Source: Pseudomonas putida (GTDB taxonomy: Bacteria; Pseudomonadota; Gammaproteobacteria; Pseudomonadales; Pseudomonadaceae). Taken from it: a stretch of DNA of 64,000 bases. Shown piece after piece: positions 34,601-43,385 of this stretch. The position numbers and the translations under genes are program-made. Position 1 is the stretch's first letter. Each line of letters starts with the position of its first letter. The stretch spans positions 2,542,001-2,606,000 of the forward strand of contig NZ_CP113097.1 in assembly GCF_026625125.1 (NCBI RefSeq), written 5' to 3'. Below the pieces are notes generated by a model that searched no databases, was not told the origin of the DNA, and saw nothing but the letters and a program-made list of their open reading frames with translations.

Positions 34601-34898
34601 AAAGCCCCCATTACCCGTTTTTGTTGGTGATTTTCACAGTTGGCGCTACCGCATGTAGCGCACTACCTAGGCTGCTACAGCAGCATCGCAACAGGGGCTT
34701 TCTCACGCTGCCTTTTGGACAGTTCCCTCTCCACGGATGGCCTGCGTTACCGCGCAGGCCATCTGGAACACCCTTGCCACCGCTCCCGATCGGGGAGACG
34801 GCTTCATCATGCCCAAGCGCGATGAATGGCGTCAACCGTTTTGTAGTGAATATTTTTGGTCACTACATCTTGTCCGACAATCCTGCTCGAGGCGCCTG
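34601..34898. other. Intergenic region left of ampC
   Basis: 298 bp containing the promoter of the 110-aa gene and the 3' side of ampC. Base composition is a little lower in GC than its surroundings. An open plus-strand frame here lacks a ribosome site and resembles nothing known, so it is not called. No operator recognised. Confidence 0.4.
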
Positions 34899-36038
34899 TC
34901 AGCGGCCAATACGGGAGAGGATCCGGTAGGCTGCACGCACACGTTCCTCGTTGGGATAATTACGGTTTGCGAGAAGCACGATGGCCTTGCCTTCGGCCGG
35001 AATGAACGCGGCATAGGCACCAAAACCGCTTGTGGAACCGGTCTTGTTGTACCAGGCCTGGGCCAGGGCGGGGCGCGTCGGGGTAAGGCGCTGGGTGGGC
35101 TGAGGCTCCCGAACCATCCGTGAGCTGTTGCCATCGACCAGCGTATCGAGCGCTGTGGGGTAGGGGTAGCGTTCCCATCCCAGGCCTTGGGTCATTGCGC
35201 CGACCTGGAAATAGCCCGACTGGGTGATGGCGGCCGCGTTTCTCAACGCAGGCGATAGCTCGGCTGGCTGCATGTGCAGCCGCACGTAGCGCAGCAGGTC
35301 GCTGGCGCTGGTCTTGATTGCATAGGCCTGATCGGCATACGGGCCCGGGTTGACGTGCACCGCCCGGTTTTGCGCGTCATACCCTTGGGCATAGAGGCCC
35401 TGCGCGCTGGCAGGTACCTGAAGGTAGGTATGCTTCAGGCCCATTTGCGGCAACAGGCTTTTGCTCATCAGTTCAGCGAATGGCTGCTGCTGCGCACGTG
35501 CCGCCAGGTCACCGAACAGCCCAAGGCTTGGGTTCGAATAGCAGCGTTGGGTGCCGTGTGCGGCACGAGGCTTCCAGGTTCGGAAGAACTCCAGCGCTTG
35601 CGCATCAGTCTGCACAGTGTCAGGGAACTGCAGGGGCAGGCACGCGGCGCTGTAAGCCCCCAGTTCGAGCACGCTGGCCTTGCCCAGCGCCGTGCCGGCA
35701 AGCGCTGGCTGGTAGCGTTGGGCCGGGGCGTCGAGATCGAGCTTGCCTTCGGCGCTGGCCAGTGCGGCAAGGGTGGCGGTGTAGGTTTTGCTCAGGGAAC
35801 CGATCTCGAACAGCGTATCGGCGGTGATAGCCCTGTCGTCGGCCTTGCTGGCCACGCCGTAGCTGAAGTAGTGCGCTTTGCCGTCGACGTACAGCCCTAC
35901 GGCCATGCCGGCGATGTCCTGCTCCTGCATCAGTGGGTGGATGATGGCGTCCACCTGAGCCTGCAGCGGATCGGCTGCGTTTGCAGGGGCGGCAATCAAG
36001 GCCAGCGCGGCGGCGGCAGTCAGGGAAGCGAAGTGCAT
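34899..36038 (-). CDS. ampC: Class C beta-lactamase
   Basis: 379 residues with a signal peptide (to about residue 22, ALIAAPANA). All three active-site motifs are present: SLSK with nucleophile Ser81, YSN at 167-169, and KTG at 332-334. This is a chromosomal AmpC-type periplasmic serine hydrolase giving intrinsic resistance to some beta-lactams. No ampR gene adjoins, unlike in P. aeruginosa, so inducible control by a neighbouring regulator is not evident. Confidence 0.93.
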   Translation of the reverse strand: MHFASLTAAAALALIAAPANAADPLQAQVDAIIHPLMQEQDIAGMAVGLYVDGKAHYFSYGVASKADDRAITADTLFEIGSLSKTYTATLAALASAEGKLDLDAPAQRYQPALAGTALGKASVLELGAYSAACLPLQFPDTVQTDAQALEFFRTWKPRAAHGTQRCYSNPSLGLFGDLAARAQQQPFAELMSKSLLPQMGLKHTYLQVPASAQGLYAQGYDAQNRAVHVNPGPYADQAYAIKTSASDLLRYVRLHMQPAELSPALRNAAAITQSGYFQVGAMTQGLGWERYPYPTALDTLVDGNSSRMVREPQPTQRLTPTRPALAQAWYNKTGSTSGFGAYAAFIPAEGKAIVLLANRNYPNEERVRAAYRILSRIGR

Positions 36039-36155
36039 ACGAAGATCCTTTCAGGCTGTGTCCGTTCAGCGACACCGATGGGGGTTCCGGCGTTAGCGGA
36101 ATAAAGCCCGAAACCTTATCGTCTGCCCTTGCACAACGACAAGATGGAAACTGTT

Positions 36156-37148
36156 ATGAAGCATTTGCGCATGTTGTTCGACAACTTCACCCTGGCCCTG
36201 CTCGGGGTGGTGCTGATCGCCACCGTGCTGCCCTGTTCTGGCGATGGCGCGGTGTATTTCGGTTGGTTGACCAACCTGGCCATCGGCCTGCTGTTCTTCC
36301 TTCACGGTGCCAAACTGTCACGCGAGGCGATTATCGCCGGGGCGGGGCACTGGCGCCTGCACTTGCTGGTGTTCTCCTGCACCTTCGTGTTGTTCCCATT
36401 GCTTGGCCTGGCGTTCAAGCCACTGTTCGTGCCACTGGTGGGCAACGAGTTGTATCTGGGCGTGCTGTACCTGTGCGCTTTGCCGGCCACCGTGCAGTCG
36501 GCGATCGCCTTCACGTCGTTGGCCCGCGGCAACGTGCCGGCAGCCATTTGCAGTGCAGCGGCCTCCAGCCTGATCGGGATCTTCCTGACACCGCTGCTGG
36601 TGATGCTGTTGCTGGGGGCCGGAGGGGAAACCGGTTCGGGGCTGGACGCCGTGCTGAAAATCACCCTGCAACTGTTGGTACCCTTCGTCGCCGGGCAGAT
36701 CGCGCGCCGCTGGATCGGGGCCTGGGTCAAGCGCAATGCGCGCTGGCTCAAACTGGTCGATCAGAGTTCGATCCTGCTGGTGGTCTACACCGCGTTCAGT
36801 GAGGCGGTGGTGACGGGCTTGTGGCACACCGTATCGCCACAGCATCTTGCAGGCTTGTTCGCCGTGTGCGGGATCCTGCTGGCGGTGGTGCTGTTCGGCA
36901 CGCGGCTGCTGGGCAAGGTGCTGGGGTTCAGCCTTGAAGACCGCATCACCATTCTGTTTGCAGGGTCCAAGAAGAGCCTGGCTACGGGCGTGCCAATGGC
37001 GCAGGTGCTGTTCGTGGGCAGTGGCATCGGGGCCATGATCTTGCCGCTGATGCTGTTCCATCAGATCCAGTTGATGGTGTGTGCGGTGCTGGCGCAGCGG
37101 TATGCAAGCCGAGTGGAGGAAGGCGAGGCGGCTGCAGCTTCCTCGTGA
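36156..37148 (+). CDS. Bile acid:sodium symporter (BASS/SBF-like) family transporter
   Basis: About 330 residues with nine or ten TM helices. WLTNLAIGLLFFLHGAKLSR and CALPATVQSAIAFTSLARGNV are typical of the SBF-like / YfeH branch of the bile acid:Na+ symporter superfamily. Bacterial members import or export organic anions; substrate unknown. Start uncertain: ATG 36156 begins the conserved segment, and ATG 36129 or 36144 would add 4-9 residues. Confidence 0.88.
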   Translation: MKHLRMLFDNFTLALLGVVLIATVLPCSGDGAVYFGWLTNLAIGLLFFLHGAKLSREAIIAGAGHWRLHLLVFSCTFVLFPLLGLAFKPLFVPLVGNELYLGVLYLCALPATVQSAIAFTSLARGNVPAAICSAAASSLIGIFLTPLLVMLLLGAGGETGSGLDAVLKITLQLLVPFVAGQIARRWIGAWVKRNARWLKLVDQSSILLVVYTAFSEAVVTGLWHTVSPQHLAGLFAVCGILLAVVLFGTRLLGKVLGFSLEDRITILFAGSKKSLATGVPMAQVLFVGSGIGAMILPLMLFHQIQLMVCAVLAQRYASRVEEGEAAAASS

Positions 37149-37155
37149 TGAGTCA

Positions 37156-37201
37156 TCGATACCGGCCTGGGTGGGCCTGGCTCGGACCAGGCCGGTATCG
37201 A
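37156..37201. terminator. Long perfect hairpin, bidirectional terminator
   Basis: The 15-base arm TCGATACCGGCCTGG pairs perfectly with CCAGGCCGGTATCGA across a 16-base loop. It lies between the converging transporter and DUF4157 genes and abuts the latter's stop codon. Its core resembles a REP arm. Confidence 0.65.
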
Positions 37202-37786
37202 CTAACGCGCCTGCCCCGAACTGCGCTGACGCAAGGCTTTGCTCACCTCTGCCTCGACCTTGTAGGCGGGCTCTTCCAGCGCCTGGTAGTTGCGCGTATA
37301 GCGCCGGGCGAATTCCTCTACCCCCAGTTCCTGATACTGCTGCACATGCTTGAGTTCATGCGCCCACAGGGCCACGTTGTCCTCGGCATCGCGGGCATGG
37401 CGGAAGATGATCGTGTCGATCAGCGTTACCGCGTTCACATCCGGGTTTTGCAGCAGGGCGTTGGCAGCGCTGATCTGCTGCTCGTCGCCCACCCGAAAGC
37501 GCGCGGCATCGAGCACGGCGAAGTCATACCAGCCTTCGAGCTGGGCCCGTATGTGCAAGGGGATCGGTTCACTGCCGCTGGCGGTTGCTTCATCGCGCGC
37601 CTGGCGCAAGCCGAAGGCCAGGCTACTGGCGGCCATGACCTCGACGTCCTTGAGCACCTGGCCGGGGTCGATCGGCGCACAGAAGCAGCCCATCAGGCAG
37701 ACTGGGTACTGCCCCGGTGGGCACACCTGTTCGGCAGAGGCCGCAGTGCTCAGCAGCAGGGCGCACAGCAGGCTAGCCGCTCTCAT
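37202..37786 (-). CDS. Secreted DUF4157-type protein with HExxH motif
   Basis: 194 residues with a signal peptide (1-18). The mature N-terminus has a compact Cys group (VCPPGQYPVCLMGCFCAP; four Cys). HELKHVQQY (143-151) contains an HExxH zincin motif with the downstream QYQELGVEEFARRY typical of DUF4157. A periplasmic or secreted metallopeptidase-like role is possible. Its 5' end overlaps the tetR gene by 14 bp, so the two are co-transcribed. Confidence 0.82.
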   Translation of the reverse strand: MRAASLLCALLLSTAASAEQVCPPGQYPVCLMGCFCAPIDPGQVLKDVEVMAASSLAFGLRQARDEATASGSEPIPLHIRAQLEGWYDFAVLDAARFRVGDEQQISAANALLQNPDVNAVTLIDTIIFRHARDAEDNVALWAHELKHVQQYQELGVEEFARRYTRNYQALEEPAYKVEAEVSKALRQRSSGQAR

Positions 37787-38336
37787 TCAGAGCCCTTTCG
37801 ACGTGGCTTCGGCTGGCCTCTAGAACTTGGCTTTGAACCGTCTCGCTAGCCAGCATCCGCCCGACCACCAGCGCCCCGACACATTGGCTGATCAATACCC
37901 AGGCCAAGGCTTCATCCTCCAGCGTCTGGCTCCATGCACTGTGCAGGCTCACCAACCAGTGCTCGGCTTCTTCACGTACCGGCCGTTCAGCGCGGGCGAT
38001 CTCCACCCCCAGCGGCGGCAGCGGGCAGCCGCCCTCGGCATTGTGCAGATGTGCCAGGCTCAGGTACTGCTGCAGGCAGCGCGCCAAGCGCTCGCGGCTG
38101 GCGCCTTGGTCGGCCAGGCGTGCCAGCGGGCTGTTGCACAGCTCCTGGCGGACCACTTCGGTAAACAAGTCGTCCTTGGACGGGAAGTGGTTGTAGAAGG
38201 CACCGCCGGTCAGGCCGATGGCCTTCATCAGCCCGGCCACGCCAGTGCTGGCAAAACCACCACGCTTGGCCAGCGCGCCGCTGCTGGCAAGCAGCTTGTC
38301 ACGGGTTTGTTGCTTGTGGTCGGTTGAGTAGCGCAC
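37773..38336 (-). CDS. TetR-family regulator
   Basis: 187 residues from a GTG at 38336 with GAGGG six bases upstream. The HTH (GVAGLMKAIGLTGGAFYNHFPSK, read as two halves ~33-55) is typical of the TetR/AcrR family. The C-terminal domain has QxxC-like features of the NemR/YxaF group. It is divergent from an SDR gene, and a 21-bp near-perfect palindrome lies between them at 38384-38404. Confidence 0.92.
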   Translation of the reverse strand: MRYSTDHKQQTRDKLLASSGALAKRGGFASTGVAGLMKAIGLTGGAFYNHFPSKDDLFTEVVRQELCNSPLARLADQGASRERLARCLQQYLSLAHLHNAEGGCPLPPLGVEIARAERPVREEAEHWLVSLHSAWSQTLEDEALAWVLISQCVGALVVGRMLASETVQSQVLEASRSHVERALNESG

Positions 38337-38383
38337 TTGAAACCCTCACGCGCAGCTTGACGATGGCGGTGATCATAACATAG

Positions 38384-38404
38384 CGTTCGTTTACTAAACG
38401 ATCG
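38384..38404. promoter_or_regulatory. Probable TetR operator
   Basis: CGTTCGTTTA-C-TAAACGATCG is a 21-bp inverted repeat with one mismatched pair, 20 bp before the SDR start and 48 bp from the tetR start. Size and symmetry suit a TetR dimer. Confidence 0.75.
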
Positions 38405-38423
38405 TTCACCAATGGGGGCACGC

Positions 38424-39155
38424 ATGACAGAACAACGAAAAGTGGTGCTGGTGGTCGGTGCGGGGGATGCCACTGGCGGCGAAATCGCCAAGCGGTTTGC
38501 CCGTGAGGGGTATTTCGCCTGCGTCACTCGGCGCCAGGCCGACAAGCTGCAACCGCTGGTGGACGAGATCCGCGCTGCAGGCGGGCAGGCACGGGGTTTC
38601 GCCTCCGATGCACGCAAGGAAGACGAGGTCGCTGAGCTTGTCGAGACCATCGAGCGCGACATTGGCCCGATCGAAACCTTTGTTTTCAATATCGGCGCCA
38701 ATGTGCCCTGCAGCATCCTTGACGAAACACCGCGCAAATACTTCAAGATCTGGGAAATGGCCTGCTTCGCGGGCTTTCTGACCGCCCAGGCGGTGGCCAG
38801 GCGCATGGTCGTGCGTGAGCGCGGCACGATCCTGTTCACCGGTGCCACCGCTGGCACCCGTGGCGCAGCCGGGTTTGCAGCCTTTGCCGGTGCCAAGCAT
38901 GGCCTGCGGGCCTTGGCGCAAAGCATGGCGCGTGAGTTAGGGCCGCGCAATATCCACGTTGCCCATGTGGTAGTGGATGGCGGCATCGACACCGCGTTCA
39001 TCCGCGACAGTTTCCCCGACCTTTACGCCCTCAAGGATCAGGACGGTGTTCTGGATCCGGCGCACATCGCCGACAACTACTGGTTCCTGCACGCGCAGCC
39101 ACGCGACGCCTGGACCTTCGAGCTCGACCTGCGCCCGTGGATGGAGCGCTGGTAA
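38424..39155 (+). CDS. Short-chain dehydrogenase/reductase lacking the catalytic Tyr
   Basis: 243 residues of SDR fold. The cofactor loop is altered to VGAGDATGGEIAKRF, and the usual NNAG is FNIGAN. At the YxxxK position it reads Phe154-A-G-A-Lys158 (AAFAGAKHG), so the general acid Tyr is Phe, and the usual Ser is Thr/Ala. It is probably not a normal dehydrogenase; a binding or regulatory role or different chemistry is possible. It is divergent from tetR and precedes a DsbA-like isomerase by 27 bp. Confidence 0.88.
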   Translation: MTEQRKVVLVVGAGDATGGEIAKRFAREGYFACVTRRQADKLQPLVDEIRAAGGQARGFASDARKEDEVAELVETIERDIGPIETFVFNIGANVPCSILDETPRKYFKIWEMACFAGFLTAQAVARRMVVRERGTILFTGATAGTRGAAGFAAFAGAKHGLRALAQSMARELGPRNIHVAHVVVDGGIDTAFIRDSFPDLYALKDQDGVLDPAHIADNYWFLHAQPRDAWTFELDLRPWMERW

Positions 39156-39182
39156 GGCCTACCCTCAAAAGGAGTGCGTTGC

Positions 39183-39776
39183 ATGAGCAAGACCGTGGAG
39201 TTTTTCTTCGATCTGGGTAGCCCCGCCAGCTATCTGGCCTGGACCCAGCTACCGGTACTGTGCGCCCGCCATGGCGCAACGTTGCAGTACCGGCCGATGT
39301 TGCTGGGCGGTGTGTTCCAGGCCACAGGCAACGCGTCGCCAGCGATGATCCCCGCCAAGGGGCGATACATGTTCACCGACCCGGGGCGGTTCGCCGCGCG
39401 CTATGGGGTGCCGTTCGGGCTCCCGCCTGGCTTCCCCATCAACACCTTGGCTTTGATGCGCGGCCTGGTGGGCACGCAGCTGCGCGCCCCGGAACGCTTC
39501 GAAACCTTGCTGGCGGCGCTGTTCAACGGGTTATGGGTTCAACGGCGCAACCTGGGGGATGCCGCCGTATTGGAGCAGGTGCTGGCAGATGCGGGGTTTA
39601 GCGCCGCTGAATTTCAGGTGCTGATTGGCGACGCAGAGGTGAAGGCGGCATTGAAACAGACGACAGAGGAGGCTGTGGAGCGAGGGGTGTTCGGCGCACC
39701 GACCTGTTTTGTCGACGGGCAGATGTACTTTGGCCAGGATCGTCTGGATTTCGTGGCCGATACACTCAAGCCTTGA
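39183..39776 (+). CDS. DsbA-like / 2-hydroxychromene-2-carboxylate isomerase family protein
   Basis: 197 residues. FFFDLGSPASYLAW (kappa-GST / HCCA isomerase signature, Ser in place of CxxC) starts the thioredoxin-like fold. FGAPTCFVDGQMYFGQDRLDF closes it. The family includes glutathione-dependent isomerases and hydroxyacylglutathione-type enzymes. AAAAGGAG precedes ATG 39183. It is likely co-transcribed with the SDR gene, so both may act on a TetR effector. Confidence 0.88.
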   Translation: MSKTVEFFFDLGSPASYLAWTQLPVLCARHGATLQYRPMLLGGVFQATGNASPAMIPAKGRYMFTDPGRFAARYGVPFGLPPGFPINTLALMRGLVGTQLRAPERFETLLAALFNGLWVQRRNLGDAAVLEQVLADAGFSAAEFQVLIGDAEVKAALKQTTEEAVERGVFGAPTCFVDGQMYFGQDRLDFVADTLKP

Positions 39777-39783
39777 GCGCAGC

Positions 39784-39815
39784 GGGCTGTTCGCGGCGTC
39801 ACACGCGAACAGCCC
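39784..39815. terminator. Bidirectional hairpin terminator
   Basis: GGGCTGTTCGCG pairs perfectly (12 bp) with CGCGAACAGCCC across an 8-base loop, between the converging isomerase and cupin-regulator genes. Confidence 0.75.
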
Positions 39816-39833
39816 GGACCATTGGCCCTTGGG

Positions 39834-40379
39834 TCAGAAGTTGGCCGGTGTGTTGGCGCTGATGATCTCCGCCTCGTCCTGACCAATGTTCTTGAAGCTG
39901 TGCGGCAGGGTGGTGGGGATGTAGTAACCATCGCCAGAGTTGAGAACGCTGACCTGGCCATCGACCCACAATTCCACGGTCCCTCGTGTGACCAGCCCGC
40001 ATTCCTCGCCTTCGGCATGCACTATCGGTTCACCCGAATCGGCACCTGGCGCATACAACTCACGCAGCATGCGCATCTGCCGTGCCTCGACGCTGGCACC
40101 GACCAGCAGCATGCGCAGGCCATTGCGGCCCAGGTCAGGCTGCTCGCTGGCGCGAAACACGAAGCGCTCTTCTCGTACCGGCTCGTCGAAACTGAAGAAC
40201 TCTGCCAAGGTCATGGGGATGCCTTCGAGCAGTTTCTTCAGGGAACTGACCGACGGGCTGACGCGGTTTTGCTCGATCTGCGAGATGGTCGAGTTGGTCA
40301 GCCCGCTGCGGCGGGCCAGTTCGCGTTGGGAAAGGTTGTTGCGTTCACGCACCAGTTTGAGTCGTGTCCCCGTGTCCAT
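39834..40379 (-). CDS. XRE-HTH/cupin transcriptional regulator (PuuR-like)
   Basis: 181 residues. The N-terminal Cro/CI-type HTH (LKLVRERNNLSQRELARRSG, then LTNSTISQIE) is followed by a linker and a cupin domain (~115-178, VHAEGEECGLVTRG ... SGDGYYIPTTLPHSF). This is the layout of PuuR, a repressor of putrescine use, and of many amino-acid or polyamine regulators. No target genes adjoin on its strand except the MFS gene 74 bp upstream. Confidence 0.9.
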   Translation of the reverse strand: MDTGTRLKLVRERNNLSQRELARRSGLTNSTISQIEQNRVSPSVSSLKKLLEGIPMTLAEFFSFDEPVREERFVFRASEQPDLGRNGLRMLLVGASVEARQMRMLRELYAPGADSGEPIVHAEGEECGLVTRGTVELWVDGQVSVLNSGDGYYIPTTLPHSFKNIGQDEAEIISANTPANF

Positions 40380-40453
40380 AGCCGCCTTGTAATCAGAGGT
40401 GTTAAAAATAATTGGCGCATTAAAACACACTCTGCACGCGCGCGCTGTGCTTG

Positions 40454-41656
40454 TCAGGCCCGCGCACGCGGCATCGGCCACAGCCCGACCAGCAGCAACA
40501 GCACAGCCACGACCAGGAAGGGCAGGCGCGGGTCGAGGGCGTAGATCAGTGTCCCGGCCAGCGGGCCGATCACCGCCCCCATGCCTTGAGCGGCACCGAT
40601 GGAGCCGGCAGTGGCGCCCTGTTCTGCGGCGTTCATGGCATTGGCGGCGAGTGCCGAGAACGCCGGGAAAACAAAGCCCATGCCGGCGGCGGCGACAAAA
40701 TAGCACCCCCACAGCCATGGCGCGGTGGTAGCCAGCGAGCCGGCGGCGAAGCCCATTGCCGAAACGCTGGCGCCGACGCGGATCATCTTCAGCGGTGGCC
40801 ATTCCAGCTGGCGCAGGATGACCTGTGACAGGATCAGTGCCACCCCGACGGTGGTCAGGGCGATGCCGGCGGCTTGGGCGGCCTCCGCCGGCCCCAGTTG
40901 CAGGCGGTCTAGGGCGAAGAAGCCGACGATGATCTGCGACACCGTCACGCTGAGCATCGCGCTGAAGGCCACCAGCAGCGGCCGGCGCAGGCGCGGGTCG
41001 CTCAGATGCACCGGACTGGGCGTATGGCGATGTGCGAGGGGTTGCGGCTTGAGTTTGAACAGCAGGACCAGAAACGCGCTGGCAGGTAGCAGCGACATCA
41101 CATGAAAGGGCAGGCTCAAGCTGTGCCGTGCCAGCAAGGCCGCCAGCGCCGGCCCCAATACCAGGCCTACAGCATTCGCTGCCCCCAGCGATGCCATGGC
41201 CCGGGCACGCTGCTGTGGCCCGACATGGTCGGCGATCAGCGCATTGCAGCCCACCGGAATGGCCGCGTAGAAGGCGCCGATACAGCCGCGCGCGAGCATC
41301 AGGCCGACGAACGCCAAGGTAGCCCCTGGCAGCCAGCGCAAGGCGCCTTCGACGAACAGGCACAGCAGCCAGTACGCCAGCGTGAAGCCAGCACTGCCCA
41401 GCAACAGGATGCGGCGGCGGCCCAGTCGATCAGCTGCGCGCCCCCATGGGCGGGCCAGCAGCACCCAGACCACACCCGATACAGTCACCGCTGCGCCGGC
41501 TTGCCAGGTGGCCATGCCGAGCAGGCGGGCGATGGGCCCGATCAAGGCGACGAAGGCCATCATCGCCATGGTGCAGGCCATGTTGGCCAGCAGCAACGGG
41601 CGCGTGTCCAGTGTGCTGGCGGTGGTCAGGGTGGCAGGGTCCTTCGCGACATTCAT
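40454..41656 (-). CDS. MFS transporter
   Basis: About 400 residues with 12 TM helices. The MFS signature between TM2 and TM3 is present (RPWGRAADRLGRRRILL). It is likely a drug or metabolite/proton antiporter of the DHA1 type. ATG 41656 is preferred; earlier Met codons lack a ribosome site. Its 3' end is followed by the XRE-cupin gene on the same strand. Confidence 0.87.
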   Translation of the reverse strand: MNVAKDPATLTTASTLDTRPLLLANMACTMAMMAFVALIGPIARLLGMATWQAGAAVTVSGVVWVLLARPWGRAADRLGRRRILLLGSAGFTLAYWLLCLFVEGALRWLPGATLAFVGLMLARGCIGAFYAAIPVGCNALIADHVGPQQRARAMASLGAANAVGLVLGPALAALLARHSLSLPFHVMSLLPASAFLVLLFKLKPQPLAHRHTPSPVHLSDPRLRRPLLVAFSAMLSVTVSQIIVGFFALDRLQLGPAEAAQAAGIALTTVGVALILSQVILRQLEWPPLKMIRVGASVSAMGFAAGSLATTAPWLWGCYFVAAAGMGFVFPAFSALAANAMNAAEQGATAGSIGAAQGMGAVIGPLAGTLIYALDPRLPFLVVAVLLLLVGLWPMPRARA

Positions 41657-41743
41657 CGGGCATTCCAGGGCAGTTGGGCAGACGGCGTGCAAATGGATGG
41701 GAACATTCATCGGTTGTCGGGGCTGCCCATGCACCACCTGCCG

Positions 41744-42277
41744 TCAGTCACTGCGGCGCAGCGGCCCTGGCCACATGCTACGCAATACCCCGTCCCGGCG
41801 CACCAGCGCATGCATCAGCGCGGCGCCCAGGTGCACCAGCACCGTAGCGAACAGCAGGTAGCCGGCCCAGCCATGCGCCTGGCGCAGTATTGCGTACAGT
41901 TGCAGGTCGTGGGGGGCGATCGCGGGCAGTTGCAGTGGGCGAGGATACCCGCCTGCCGAGAGCATGGCCCAACCCAATAGCGGCATTGCCAGCATCAACG
42001 CGTAGAGCAACAGGTGCGATGCGCCCGCAGCGAGTCGCTGCAGCGCGGGCAGCTCCTGTGGCAGAGGCGGGTGGGGCAGGCTCAGGCGCAGGCCGATACG
42101 CACGATTACCAGAAGCAGCAGGGCCAGGCCCGTGGCCTTGTGCAGCTCTACCAGCACCGGGTGGCGCAACGAGAGGTCGCCCACCATGCTCACGCCAATG
42201 AACAGCATGGCGATGATCAGAACCGCCATCAGCCAATGCACCAGGCGGGCCAGGGGGTGGAAGGCTTCAGGTTTCAT
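41744..42277 (-). CDS. Cytochrome b561
   Basis: 177 residues with four TM helices (MKPEAFHPLARLVHWLMAVL at the start) and His residues in them for di-heme b ligation. It transfers electrons in the inner membrane. Its start overlaps the stop of the catalase gene (ATGA, 42274-42277), so the two form an operon. It likely passes electrons to or from the periplasmic catalase-like protein. Confidence 0.92.
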   Translation of the reverse strand: MKPEAFHPLARLVHWLMAVLIIAMLFIGVSMVGDLSLRHPVLVELHKATGLALLLLVIVRIGLRLSLPHPPLPQELPALQRLAAGASHLLLYALMLAMPLLGWAMLSAGGYPRPLQLPAIAPHDLQLYAILRQAHGWAGYLLFATVLVHLGAALMHALVRRDGVLRSMWPGPLRRSD

Positions 42278-43329
42278 GGGCGGGCTCCTGCGCCGAGGGC
42301 TTCGCGGCTGCGGCGGTTGAAGGATTCCGAGTAGGCCGCCGAACGGGCAGCGAGGATCGGGTCATTGGAGGGCTGGATGCCGCTGGGCAGGATCAACGGG
42401 TCGAAATTCACGTCACGGCAGGCGCCTTGCTCCGGCGCATCCACCTGTTCGATGACCAGGGTGCCGGCATCGACGCTGCGCCGCTCGGCGGGCCAGGGCT
42501 GGGCCGGGTCGTCCTGCGCATCGCCGGGGTTGGCCAATACCAGGCGCAGGGTCCAACGCAACGGGCCTTGGTTCAGGCGTTGCTGCAGGTCATGCTGCAG
42601 GAACTGCTTGTCGTCGACCTTGCCGGGCAAGGCCGCAAAAGGCGTTTGCGGCTCCAGCTGCCAACGCACTGGGTGCGCAGCGCCACTGGCATCGATCAGG
42701 CGGAAGGCATTGATGCTGTGGTACTGGGTGTTGGCAAAACTGTCGCTGGGTTTGTAGCTTGCGGCCCATTGGCGGAAGGCGGCGCTTTCCGGGTGGGCGG
42801 CAAAGAAGGCCTGCTGCTTTGCCGGGTCCGGCTTGCCGGTAGCAGGGTCGGGCGCGTTGGCCAGCACCTGGTCGTAAAACCCTTGTGGCGTGCTGATCGC
42901 CAGCACGGGCGGATTGTTCATCCCAGTGCGCCAGACTTGACCGTCGTCGGTGCTCAGCTCAATGGCCAGGCTGCGCACCGGGACGCCGGTATCGGGGGCG
43001 AAGGGGTTGGCGCCACCGATGGCGAAACGGCCGATGACCGGTACGCGATCCTGGGTGAACGCGCGTGCTGTCGACAGCGCGGCGGCCTGGCCGCTGGGCT
43101 GGAAATAGCCGCTCACGCACAGGCCCTTGGCGTGGTTCTTGCGATAGCCGGGATAGTGGCCGGCCTGGGCTTCGAAGGTGTCGATGATGCGTTGCGGGGT
43201 CAGCTCTGGCCCGCCGATCCAGCCTGCGGCGTAGGCAAAGCCTGCGCCCAGGGCCAGCATCACGGCGCCAATGCCGGCCAGGCGCAGGGCCTTGTCCGGG
43301 CCGTGCAAGGGTGAGTTCATGGTGTTCAT
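42274..43329 (-). CDS. Membrane-anchored catalase-family peroxidase (SrpA-like)
   Basis: 351 residues. An N-terminal helix (~17-37) exports and anchors it, leaving a short catalase core: His66 in KNHAKGLCVSG, the heme-pocket VPVIGRFAIGGANPF, and NTQYHSINAFRL. At 351 residues it is well below the ~480 of classical catalases and matches the SrpA/catalase-related peroxidase group. It probably removes peroxide in the periplasm, coupled to cytochrome b561. An ECF-type promoter (43353-43378, minus strand) precedes it. Confidence 0.9.
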   Translation of the reverse strand: MNTMNSPLHGPDKALRLAGIGAVMLALGAGFAYAAGWIGGPELTPQRIIDTFEAQAGHYPGYRKNHAKGLCVSGYFQPSGQAAALSTARAFTQDRVPVIGRFAIGGANPFAPDTGVPVRSLAIELSTDDGQVWRTGMNNPPVLAISTPQGFYDQVLANAPDPATGKPDPAKQQAFFAAHPESAAFRQWAASYKPSDSFANTQYHSINAFRLIDASGAAHPVRWQLEPQTPFAALPGKVDDKQFLQHDLQQRLNQGPLRWTLRLVLANPGDAQDDPAQPWPAERRSVDAGTLVIEQVDAPEQGACRDVNFDPLILPSGIQPSNDPILAARSAAYSESFNRRSREALGAGARP

Positions 43330-43352
43330 CCGGTTCTGTGAAGATGCCGGTA

Positions 43353-43378
43353 CGACGGGGCTGGGAAATATTTATTCC
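43353..43378 (-). promoter_or_regulatory. ECF-type promoter of the catalase/b561 operon
   Basis: On the minus strand GGAATA (43378-43373), a 15-base spacer, then CGTCG (43357-43353). This is the ECF sigma -35/-10 pattern. The putative -10 box ends 23 bases before the catalase start codon. It mirrors the promoter on the plus strand. Confidence 0.7.
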
Positions 43379-43385
43379 ATGGGTG

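Noticed and set aside
34621..34929. Plus-strand frame left of ampC
   Set aside because: Overlaps the ampC 3' end, has no ribosome site, and the Pro/Arg-rich sequence is not protein-like.
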